Shown: positions 52,760 through 60,429 of the stretch, piece by piece
Numbering within the stretch: position 1 is the first letter of the stretch
Layout of the letters: every line of letters starts with the position of its first letter
Assembly: GCF_025244925.1 (NCBI RefSeq)
Contig: NZ_CP104275.1
Location: forward strand, 1,178,001-1,242,000
Source: Arthrobacter zhaoxinii
Lineage (GTDB): Bacteria; Actinomycetota; Actinomycetes; Actinomycetales; Micrococcaceae
Length of the DNA stretch: 64,000 bases
Direction of reading: 5' to 3'
The notes under the pieces: model-generated
Database searches by the model: none
What the model was told of the DNA's origin: nothing
The model's input: the letters and a program-made list of their open reading frames with translations, nothing else
Position numbers and translations under genes: made by a program

Positions 52760-53671
52760 ATGAACCTTGAAGGGCGCCCGCAGGCACCGCTTATGTCCAA
52801 CCCCCGAGCTGATCGGGTCCGCGATGTAGCGAAGCTTGCCGGGCGCTCTTCGCGCTTAAAAACCGGCCGCTTCCTGGCCGAAGGGCCGCAGGCCGTACGG
52901 GAGGCGCTCTCCGCGCACCGTGCGGCGGCGGCCGACGGCGCTCCCGCCGTCGTCCACGAGGTCTATGCCACCGAGGCGTGCCTGGACCGGCTTCCCGAAC
53001 TGGCTGATCTGGCCCGCGGCGTGACGCTTCGCCTGGCCACCGACGAAGTCCTTGCCGCGATGGCCGACACCGTTTCGCCGCAGGGCATCGTGGCGGTCTG
53101 CAACGTGTCCACCGCGACGCTGGAGGACGTTCTGGCCTCCGGGGCCAGGCTCATTGCCGTGCTGTGCGAGGTGCGGGATCCGGGCAACGCCGGCACCGTG
53201 CTGCGGGCTGCTGATTCCGCCGGGGCGGACGCCGTGGTGCTCACCGCGTCCAGCGTCGATATCTACAACCCCAAAGCGGTGCGTTCCACCGCAGGATCTC
53301 TCTTCCATCTGCCCGTGGTGACCGGCGCAGATTTCGCCGCCGTCATGGACGCCGTTCATGCCGCCGGCATCACCGTCCTCGCCGCCGACGGCTACGGCAA
53401 CGTGAATCTGGACCGGCTCCAGGACCTCAGTGCGGTGCGCCGCTTTGACGGCGCGGAGGGAACCGGGGCCGGCGACGACGACGCCCTGCCGCAGCTCGAA
53501 CAGCCCACGGCCTGGCTCTTCGGCAATGAAGCCCAGGGCCTGTCGGATACCGAGCTGGCTGCAGCCGACCACCGCGTAGCGGTTCCGCTCTACGGCCGCG
53601 CCGAGAGCCTGAACGTCGGCACGGCAGCTACGGTCTGCCTCTACGCGTCCGCCCGCGCCCAGAACGGATAG
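52760..53671 (+). CDS. TrmH/SpoU family RNA methyltransferase
   Basis: A 303-residue 2'-O-ribose methyltransferase with a SPOUT fold. The N-terminal substrate-binding domain runs to about 115 (LKTGRFLAEGPQAVREAL). The catalytic domain has LCEVRDPGNAGTVLRAADSAGADAVVL, WLFGNEAQGLS and VAVPLYGRAESLNVGTAATVCLYA, the trefoil-knot motifs. A second ATG at 52793 (MSNPRAD) may be the true start. It is usually found after rplT in actinobacteria. The exact rRNA or tRNA target is not known. Confidence 0.93.
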   Translation: MNLEGRPQAPLMSNPRADRVRDVAKLAGRSSRLKTGRFLAEGPQAVREALSAHRAAAADGAPAVVHEVYATEACLDRLPELADLARGVTLRLATDEVLAAMADTVSPQGIVAVCNVSTATLEDVLASGARLIAVLCEVRDPGNAGTVLRAADSAGADAVVLTASSVDIYNPKAVRSTAGSLFHLPVVTGADFAAVMDAVHAAGITVLAADGYGNVNLDRLQDLSAVRRFDGAEGTGAGDDDALPQLEQPTAWLFGNEAQGLSDTELAAADHRVAVPLYGRAESLNVGTAATVCLYASARAQNG

Positions 53672-53861
53672 CCCAGGCACTTGCCCATGGCGGTCTCCGC
53701 TGATGCGGCTGCAGGCTCGTCCGGGAGTACCCGGCGGGCGGAGCAAGGAGCTACCCATCGACTACTGATGCGGGCGCTGCTGCCATGTAGCGTATTTACA
53801 GGGGCACCTTTCGGACAGCCGAACAACTAAGCGAACGCCATCAGAGAAACGGGTCCTCCAT

Positions 53862-54809
53862 ATGTCTGCCAGCGGTGGAAATAAGGCGATTGTCGCGGCC
53901 CTGAGCGCCAACCTGGCCATTGCGGTCATGAAGTTCATCGCCTTCGCCCTCACTCGTTCGTCCTCCATGCTCGCGGAGGCTATCCACTCGCTTGCCGACT
54001 CCGGCAACCAGGCCCTGCTGCTCGTGGGCGGTAAGCGTGCACGGCGCCAGGCGAGCCCCGAGCACCCCTTCGGCTACGGCCGTGAACGCTACGTTTACGC
54101 GTTCATCGTCTCCATCGTCCTCTTCAGCGTCGGCGGCCTGTTCGCCCTCTACGAGGCCTACCACAAGTGGCAGGATCCGCACCCGATCGAAGGCCGCTGG
54201 TGGTGGGTACCGCTGGCAGTGCTCGTCGGCGCGATCATTGCCGAAGCCTTCTCTTTCCGCACGGCCATCCGGGAATCGAACCACACGCGCGGCAAGCAGA
54301 GCTGGAAGCAGTTCGTGCGTACAGCCAAGGCACCGGAACTCCCGGTTGTTTTGCTCGAAGACCTGGGCGCGCTCCTCGGCCTGATCTTCGCCCTGTTCGG
54401 TGTGAGCATGACCCTGCTGACCCACAACGGCATCTGGGACGCACTGGGCACGGGCATGATCGGCGTCCTGCTGGTCGTTATTGCCGTAATCCTGGGCATG
54501 GAGACAAAGTCCCTGCTGCTCGGTGAGTCTGCAACAAAGGAAGACGTCCGCCGAATCGAAGCGGCCCTGCAGGAAGATCCCGATACCCGGATCATCCACC
54601 TCAAGACCCTGCACCTGGGTCCGGAGGAACTGCTCGTGGCCGCGAAGATCACCATGGCCAGGAGTGATACCGGCCAGGAAATCGCCGACGGCATCAACGC
54701 TGCGGAAGCACGGATCCGTGCCGCGGTACCGATCGCAACCGCTATTTACCTGGAGCCTGACGTATTTACTTCGAAGAACGCTCAGGACGCCGGTCAAGGA
54801 ACCCGCTGA
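53862..54809 (+). CDS. Cation diffusion facilitator family transporter
   Basis: A 315-residue CDF transporter with six membrane segments. The metal-site signature in segment 2 is AIHSLADSGNQALLL, and in segment 5 EDLGALLGLIFALFG. PFGYGRERYVYAF follows segment 2. A cytoplasmic C-terminal domain (about 210-305) has VRRIEAALQEDPDTRIIHLKTLHLGPEELLVAAKI. It probably exports Zn, Fe or Mn. The last 44 bases overlap the 3' end of the convergent MFS gene. Confidence 0.92.
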   Translation: MSASGGNKAIVAALSANLAIAVMKFIAFALTRSSSMLAEAIHSLADSGNQALLLVGGKRARRQASPEHPFGYGRERYVYAFIVSIVLFSVGGLFALYEAYHKWQDPHPIEGRWWWVPLAVLVGAIIAEAFSFRTAIRESNHTRGKQSWKQFVRTAKAPELPVVLLEDLGALLGLIFALFGVSMTLLTHNGIWDALGTGMIGVLLVVIAVILGMETKSLLLGESATKEDVRRIEAALQEDPDTRIIHLKTLHLGPEELLVAAKITMARSDTGQEIADGINAAEARIRAAVPIATAIYLEPDVFTSKNAQDAGQGTR

Positions 54810-56007
54810 TCAGCGCAATAGCCAAACCAAGCAGGGCGAGTACCGCTCCCACCACGGCGGGGGAGCGGTACCCCCAGCCCCAGGCGATCACGACGCCGCC
54901 CAGCAGGGCACCCAGCGCATTGGCCAGGTTCAGGGCCGCATGGTTCAGTGACGATGCCAACGACTCGGCACCGGGCGAAACATCCAGCAGCCGAGTCTGC
55001 AGCGGCGGCGTCAGCATTGACCCGATCAGCCCCACCAGGAAGACCAGCACCATCGCAGTCGCAGCGAACTGCACCGCCCACGCGTAGGCCAGCAGGATTA
55101 CCACCGTGCCGCCCAGGATCGCGTAGATGCTGCCCATGACATTGATATCCGCCAGGCGTCCGCCGGCCACGTTGCCGATCACCTGGCCCACGCCGTAGAG
55201 CCCGACGACGACGGGCAGGACGTTCTCGGAGATGCCTGCCACCTCGGTCATGGTGGGCGCAATGTAGGAGTACACGGCGAAGAATCCGCCGAAGCCGACG
55301 GTTCCCACCAACAGGGCCAGCCAGACCTGGGCCCGTCCGAGGGCGCTGAGCTCAGCCTTGATGCTGGCGCCGGCCAATGTGGGCTGGTACGGAACGAAAC
55401 GGGCCACCATGGCGACCGTCAGGAGTCCGATAGCCGCCACCAGGACGAACATCCACCGCCACCCGGCCTGCTGGCCCAGCCACGTGGCAAAAGGCACACC
55501 CACCACGTTCGCGATACTCAGGCCCAGCATGACCATGGAAATGGCCCAGGCACGGCGCGTAGGAGCCACCAGTGACGCAGCAATGACGGCTGCCACACCG
55601 AAGAAGGCACCGTGCGGCAGGCCGGACAGGAACCGGGTGAAGAGCAGCCAGGAATAATCTGCGGCAAAGAACGAAGACAGGTTGCTCAGGGCGAAGAAGA
55701 GCATCAGGCCCAGGACCAGCATTTTCCGCGGTACCCTGGCGCCGAGGGCGGCGAGCACGGGTGCTCCCACCACCACGCCGAGGGCATAGGCCGAAATAAC
55801 GTGGCCGCCCGCGGGAACGGAAATGTCGAGATCGTCCACCATTTCCTGCAGCAGGCCCATGATGCTGAACTCGGTGGTGCCGATGGCAAAGCCGCCCACG
55901 GCCAGGGCAGCGATGGCCTTGGCAACTGTGGTGTGGCGGGTGCCGGGTGTGCGCCGGCCGGACATTGAAAGGGGCGCGGTGGTGCTCCGGGACATGTTCG
56001 CTTTCAA
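54766..56007 (-). CDS. MFS transporter, DHA1 type
   Basis: A 413-residue major facilitator with twelve membrane segments. The N-terminus FAIGTTEFSIMGLLQEMVDDL is characteristic of AraJ/YdhP-like sugar or drug exporters. Motif A-like sequence GARVPRKMLVLG follows segment 2 and SGLPHGAFFGVAA is in segment 4. A second start at MSRSTT (55995) is possible. The gene ends inside the 3' end of the CDF gene. Substrate unknown. Confidence 0.9.
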   Translation of the reverse strand: MKANMSRSTTAPLSMSGRRTPGTRHTTVAKAIAALAVGGFAIGTTEFSIMGLLQEMVDDLDISVPAGGHVISAYALGVVVGAPVLAALGARVPRKMLVLGLMLFFALSNLSSFFAADYSWLLFTRFLSGLPHGAFFGVAAVIAASLVAPTRRAWAISMVMLGLSIANVVGVPFATWLGQQAGWRWMFVLVAAIGLLTVAMVARFVPYQPTLAGASIKAELSALGRAQVWLALLVGTVGFGGFFAVYSYIAPTMTEVAGISENVLPVVVGLYGVGQVIGNVAGGRLADINVMGSIYAILGGTVVILLAYAWAVQFAATAMVLVFLVGLIGSMLTPPLQTRLLDVSPGAESLASSLNHAALNLANALGALLGGVVIAWGWGYRSPAVVGAVLALLGLAIALISGFLDRRPERSSK

Positions 56008-56245
56008 AAGTGGGGGAAGCGGCTGTGCCGCTGCGGACGGCGTTCACGGTCAGCGAGCAGGAGATGCTCCTGCCGGACGCCGGGACGGCTTCGTCCCTTC
56101 CAGCCTAGTGCACCGCCGCGCACCCGGAAGGTCCCCCTGCTGCGTGCACATATTCGCTGAACCTGCTCGATTCCTGCTGCCGGGTGCGCGCAGCCGGTAG
56201 AACGGCGCACTGGTGCCGGCGGTGTTGGCCTGCCACCATAAACGC

Positions 56246-57058
56246 GTGCAGAGCTACGGAATTCCCGCGGGACTGGTGTCCCGCCTGCGGGAAGCAGGGT
56301 GCGTGTACGCCGAAGAAGAAGCGGTCCTGCTCCTGTCCGGCGCTCCCGGGGCAGCGGTGCTGGATCTCATGGTGGCCCGGCGGCTGGCCGGACAGCCGTT
56401 GGAGCAGGTTCTTGGCTGGGCGTCTTTCGGAGGTCTTCGGGTAGGGCTGCGGCCGGGGGTCTTTGTTCCACGGCGGCGCACCGAGTTCCTCGCCGAGCAG
56501 GCAGTCCATGTGCTTGCAGGACGGAGTACCGCCCTGGTGGTGGAGTTGTGCTGCGGCTCGGGGGCGGTCGCAATGGTGGTCTCGGCGGCCGTGCCGGACT
56601 GCCGGGTATACGCCGTCGACCTTCATCCGGACGCCGTCGAATGCGCGCGCAGCAATCTGCCGCAGGCCGCCGTTCTGCAGGGAGACCTCTTTCTCGCGCT
56701 GCCTCAGGAGCTGCGCGGGAGGGTCGATCTCGTTGTTGCCAACGCTCCCTACGTCCCCACCGGTGCGCTGGCCACGCTGCCGCGCGAAGCGCGGAACTAC
56801 GAGCCTGCCGCCACCTTCGACGGCGGCCGGAACGGACTCGACACGGTGGGACGGATCATCAGCGAAGCTCCGCAGTGGCTCGGATTCCGGGGGAAGGTCC
56901 TGCTCGAGTGCAGCGAGGAACAGGCAGGTGCAGTGGGCGGGCTGCTTGCCGCCGCAGGACTGTCCCCGGAGATACTCCGGAATGAGGAAACCGATGCCAC
57001 GGTTGCCGTGGGCAGTGCACCGCCCCGGAGGATGAAGGGCATCAGGCAAACCGGTTAA
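56246..57058 (+). CDS. PrmC-like N5-glutamine methyltransferase family protein
   Basis: About 270 residues, from the GTG at 56246 (VQSYGIPAGLVSRLREAG). The frame is open to a GTG at 56213. The SAM site is VVELCCGSGAVAMVVSA near 100, and VYAVDLHPDAVECARSNL follows. The substrate motif reads ANAPYVPTGAL, with NAPY in place of the NPPY of true PrmC; this variant occurs in a group of actinobacterial paralogs of unknown substrate. So the methyl acceptor need not be a release factor. It is followed by the NUDIX gene after nine bases. Confidence 0.82.
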   Translation: MQSYGIPAGLVSRLREAGCVYAEEEAVLLLSGAPGAAVLDLMVARRLAGQPLEQVLGWASFGGLRVGLRPGVFVPRRRTEFLAEQAVHVLAGRSTALVVELCCGSGAVAMVVSAAVPDCRVYAVDLHPDAVECARSNLPQAAVLQGDLFLALPQELRGRVDLVVANAPYVPTGALATLPREARNYEPAATFDGGRNGLDTVGRIISEAPQWLGFRGKVLLECSEEQAGAVGGLLAAAGLSPEILRNEETDATVAVGSAPPRRMKGIRQTG

Positions 57059-57067
57059 GCTCGGTGG

Positions 57068-57547
57068 ATGCATTCACAAGAGAACTCCAGCCAGGCCGGT
57101 ACAGCAGCTCCCCGCTCATCGCCCGGCGTGCAGGTGGTGGGCGCCGCAATCCTGGATTCCCTGGCCCGGCCCTCGAAGCTCCTGGCGGCGCGCCGAAGCG
57201 CTCCCGAGGCGCTCGCCGGACTATGGGAATTCCCGGGCGGAAAGGTGAAACCCGGGGAAGGCTGCACAAAGGCGCTCCACCGGGAACTGGCAGAGGAGCT
57301 CGGGATCCGGGTCGAACTGGGTGCCGAAGTCCCCGGCCCCTCGGAGCAGGGCTGGCCGCTCAACCGCACCGCCGCAATGCGCGTGTGGCTGGCAGAAGTC
57401 ACGGACGGGACACCTGAGCCGCTGGAAGACCATGACGAGCTTCGTTGGGTGGACCTCACCGAAAACGCACTGATGGAACTGCCCTGGATTCCGGCTGACC
57501 TGCCGATCGTCACCGCGCTTCAGCAAACGGTCGCTGCCGGGCTCTAG
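57068..57547 (+). CDS. NUDIX hydrolase of MutT type
   Basis: A 159-residue hydrolase of nucleoside triphosphates or other nucleoside diphosphate derivatives. The Nudix box runs GGKVKPGEGCTKALHRELAEELG at about 58-80. The Trp-Glu-Phe before it (LWEFPGG) fits MutT/8-oxo-dGTPase types. The last four bases CTAG are shared with the stop codon of the convergent radical SAM gene. It probably forms a unit with the methyltransferase gene. Confidence 0.92.
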   Translation: MHSQENSSQAGTAAPRSSPGVQVVGAAILDSLARPSKLLAARRSAPEALAGLWEFPGGKVKPGEGCTKALHRELAEELGIRVELGAEVPGPSEQGWPLNRTAAMRVWLAEVTDGTPEPLEDHDELRWVDLTENALMELPWIPADLPIVTALQQTVAAGL

Positions 57548-58698
57548 AACAGTGCCTCCTGGCTGACAGCCGGCGCGGCGTCCGGCCTTCCCGCGCCGGG
57601 AACCGTTTCCCCTGCCGGCCGCAGGAACCGGGCGCCGCCGGTGAAGCCGTACTTGGCTTTGAAGAACCGGATCCGCCCGGCCAGCCAGTCCCGGTATTCC
57701 TTGGATGCGTAGGTGCCTTTTCCGTAAAGCCGGGCGTACTTGCCGGAGAGCTCCGGGTAGTGCCGGGCCAGGAACTCCAGATACCACTCCCGTGCCCCGG
57801 GACGCAGGTGCAGGGCACCCGCAGTGACTCCCGTGGCCCCGGCTGCTGCAAGCGCCGAGAAGAGGGTGTCCAGGGATTCGTCGCCGTCGGTAAGCCACGG
57901 CAGGATGGGCATGGCCATGACCGAGCACGGCAGGCCGGCGTCCCGGAGGCGGCTGATCAGCTCCAGCCGGGCACGGGGTGTGGGCGTTCCCGGCTCTGCC
58001 CGCTTCGCCAGTTCCGGGTCCACCAGCGCCAGCGAAATGCCCATCCCGATCTCGGTCTGCGCGGAGGCTTCCTTCAGGAGCGGGATGTCCCGTGCCAGCA
58101 GGGTGCCCTTCGTCAGGATGGAGAAGGGGGTGCCGCTGTCCGCCAGCGCACGGATGATGCCGGGCATCAGCTTGTAGCGGCCCTCGGCACGCTGGTAGGG
58201 ATCGGTGTTGGTGCCCATGGCCACATGGTGGTGCTGCCAGGAGGGCCGTGCGAGTTCCCGCCGCAGGACCTCGGCAGCGTTGACCTTGACCACGAGCTGG
58301 CTGTCGAAGTCGGCGCCGCTGTCCATATCCAGGTAGGTGTGGGTTTTGCGGGCGAAGCAGTAAACACAGGCATGGCTGCAGCCGCGGTACGGATTGACAG
58401 TCCATTCAAACGGCATGTTCGAGCCGCCGCCCACCTTGTTCAGGACCGATTTGGCGAGGACCTCGTGGAACGTCACACCGGCAAAGTCCGGGGTGCGTAC
58501 GGAGCGGACCAGGCCCTGCAGCGGAATCAACGGATCCGTGGTGCCGGGCACCGCCGGAAGGGGCAGTGCCGAAGCGGTTGCCGTGGCGCCTGGAGCGTCC
58601 GTGCCCGGCGGTGTTGCCCGGGAAGCTGTGCCGCAACCGGCGCGGCTATCGTCGCCCTGGGCGGGCGGTGCATTGAGTTCCTGACCTTGCCACCTCAT
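57544..58698 (-). CDS. Radical SAM protein of the Rv2578c / SPL-like family
   Basis: A 384-residue radical SAM protein. The first 50 residues are polar and Gly/Ala-rich. The cluster cysteines are at 107, 111 and 114 in RGCSHACVYCFARKTH, preceded by VNPYRG. Conserved features of spore-photoproduct-lyase-like proteins follow (GTNTDPYQRAE, SILTKGTLLARD). It ends in SQEALF. An SOS box lies nine bases upstream of the start codon, so it should be LexA-controlled. The biochemical role is unknown; a DNA repair function is inference. It has GAGGG before the ATG. Confidence 0.88.
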   Translation of the reverse strand: MRWQGQELNAPPAQGDDSRAGCGTASRATPPGTDAPGATATASALPLPAVPGTTDPLIPLQGLVRSVRTPDFAGVTFHEVLAKSVLNKVGGGSNMPFEWTVNPYRGCSHACVYCFARKTHTYLDMDSGADFDSQLVVKVNAAEVLRRELARPSWQHHHVAMGTNTDPYQRAEGRYKLMPGIIRALADSGTPFSILTKGTLLARDIPLLKEASAQTEIGMGISLALVDPELAKRAEPGTPTPRARLELISRLRDAGLPCSVMAMPILPWLTDGDESLDTLFSALAAAGATGVTAGALHLRPGAREWYLEFLARHYPELSGKYARLYGKGTYASKEYRDWLAGRIRFFKAKYGFTGGARFLRPAGETVPGAGRPDAAPAVSQEALF

Positions 58699-58706
58699 TC
58701 CCTCAT

Positions 58707-58722
58707 TAGAACATATGTTCGA
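58707..58722. promoter_or_regulatory. LexA box of the radical SAM gene
   Basis: TAGAAC-ATAT-GTTCGA has the full GAAC-N4-GTTC core and differs from the strong lexA box in only one of 16 bases. It ends nine bases before the radical SAM start codon on minus. Confidence 0.88.
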
Positions 58723-58736
58723 ATGCAGGGGTAGCT

Positions 58737-59228
58737 CTATCTGCTGCGGGACCGGCGGCGAGGCCGGCCGGGACCGGCACCGCGGGCGCGCCGCCGCGGC
58801 CTTCCGGGACGGTAGCCGCCGTCGCGCAGTCCTGCCAGTCGTTCAAACGGATTGGCCGACGCCGGATCCCCGGCGAAGGCCTGGGAGAGGGCCGAAGCGG
58901 CGAAGTACGCAGGGAGGAAGAACGGACCCAGGAGCGCGTACTGCGAGCTGTGGCGGATCTCGTGGCGCAGCAGCGGGCTGTCCGGCGCGTGGATGCGGCG
59001 GGCCGAGGAGGAACGGTAGAGGACCACGTTGCCGACGGTGAACGCGGCCGCACGGGGGAGGGGCAGCGGATAGCCGCCGGCGAGGGTGATCTGCTGCGGC
59101 CCCGGGGTAATGCTGCACCCGGTCGCACGCGCCAGCAGCACACCCGCAGGGGTGGAGAGATTCAGCAGGTTGATCCAGCGGCGGATGGAAACGGCACGCG
59201 GGCGGAGAACGATCGGTACGGACGGCAT
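58737..59228 (-). CDS. Putative HEXXH-motif protein with Arg-rich tail
   Basis: A 163-residue protein. Residues 1-85 have a strand-rich pattern (SVPIVLRPRAVSIRRWINLLNL, GGYPLPLPRAAAFTVGNVVLYR). LLRHEIRHSSQYALLGPFFLPAYF at about 98-120 contains HEIRH, a zinc-peptidase-like HEXXH motif, next to a hydrophobic stretch. The C-terminus is a run of Arg, Pro and Gly (RPRRRARGAGPGRPRRRSRSR). GGAGG precedes the ATG by five bases. I do not recognise a named family. It is divergent from pheS. Confidence 0.7.
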   Translation of the reverse strand: MPSVPIVLRPRAVSIRRWINLLNLSTPAGVLLARATGCSITPGPQQITLAGGYPLPLPRAAAFTVGNVVLYRSSSARRIHAPDSPLLRHEIRHSSQYALLGPFFLPAYFAASALSQAFAGDPASANPFERLAGLRDGGYRPGRPRRRARGAGPGRPRRRSRSR

Positions 59229-59331
59229 GGCACCTCCCTGCGGCAGTATGACGGCCCTGCTGGGCTCGTCTACTAGACTTGCAATGATAAGCCAGAACCC
59301 AACTAGGGCCGGAAACAGGTAAGCACAGTAC

Positions 59332-60429
59332 ATGTCTAACTCCACACCGGGGACCGGTTCCCCAGATACTTCCCCTGAGGGCGCCCTGCCCGAGCCGCCG
59401 AATCCGCTGGATGAAGCAGCTATTGCCGCCGCCGTCGAGCAGGCGCTCGCCGCCATTGCCGCTGCCGCGGACCTGAGTGAACTCAAGGAGGTCCGGATTG
59501 CCGTCACCGGCGAGAAGTCGCCGCTGAGCGGAGCGAACCGGACCATCGGCAAGCTCCCCAAGGACCAGAAGGCCGCCGCCGGCAAGCTCGTGGGCCCCGC
59601 CCGCGGCCGGATCAACTCCGCGCTCGCCGCCCGTACCGTTGAGCTCGAAGCCGAGCGGGACGCCCGGATCCTTGTTGAAGAGGCCGTGGACGTCACTGCA
59701 GCTCCCCGCCGCCGGCACATCGGCGGCCGGCATCCCATCTCCACCCTGCAGGACCGGGTGGCGGACGTGTTCGTCGGGATGGGCTGGGAAATCGCAGAGG
59801 GCCCCGAGGTGGAATCCGAGTGGTTCAACTTCGACGCGTTGAACTTCAAGCCGGACCACCCCGCCCGCGAAATGCAGGACACCTTCTTCGTGGAGCCGCC
59901 CGAGGCGCACCTGGTTATGCGGACGCACACCTCTCCGGTCCAGGTCCGTTCCATGCTCGAACGCGACCTGCCGATCTACGTGCTGTGCCCCGGCAAGGTG
60001 TTCCGCACGGATGAGCTGGACGCCACGCACACCCCGGTCTTCCACCAGTTCGAGGGCCTGGCCATCGACAAGGGCCTGACCATGGCCGACCTGGTCGGCA
60101 CCCTGGAGCACTTCACGCGTGTTCTTTTCGGCGATGAGGCGAAGGTCCGGCTCCGCCCGAACTACTTCCCCTTCACCGAGCCCAGCGCCGAGCTGGACAT
60201 CTGGCACCCGGGCGCCAAGGGCGGCCCGCGCTGGATCGAGTGGGGCGGCTGCGGCATGGTCAACCCCAACGTGCTCCGCGCAGCCGGGATCGACCCCGAG
60301 GTCTATACAGGATTTGCCTTCGGCATGGGCATTGACCGTGCCCTCATGTTCCGCAACGAGGTTTCGGACATGCACGAAATGATCGAGGGCGACGTACGTT
60401 TCAGCGAACACTTCGGGATGGAGATCTAA
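59332..60429 (+). CDS. pheS: Phenylalanine--tRNA ligase alpha subunit
   Basis: A 365-residue PheS. The N-terminal coiled coil (about 20-110) is followed by the class II catalytic core: RHIGGRHPISTLQD, MRTHTSPVQVRSM, VFRTDELDATHTPVFHQFEGL (motif 2 area) and GFAFGMGIDRALMFRNEVSDM (motif 3). The start is ATG with AGGTAAGC nearby. The TAA is immediately followed by the pheT GTG. A small TAGACT hexamer at 59274-59279 might be the -10. The upstream gene is divergent. Confidence 0.98.
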   Translation: MSNSTPGTGSPDTSPEGALPEPPNPLDEAAIAAAVEQALAAIAAAADLSELKEVRIAVTGEKSPLSGANRTIGKLPKDQKAAAGKLVGPARGRINSALAARTVELEAERDARILVEEAVDVTAAPRRRHIGGRHPISTLQDRVADVFVGMGWEIAEGPEVESEWFNFDALNFKPDHPAREMQDTFFVEPPEAHLVMRTHTSPVQVRSMLERDLPIYVLCPGKVFRTDELDATHTPVFHQFEGLAIDKGLTMADLVGTLEHFTRVLFGDEAKVRLRPNYFPFTEPSAELDIWHPGAKGGPRWIEWGGCGMVNPNVLRAAGIDPEVYTGFAFGMGIDRALMFRNEVSDMHEMIEGDVRFSEHFGMEI

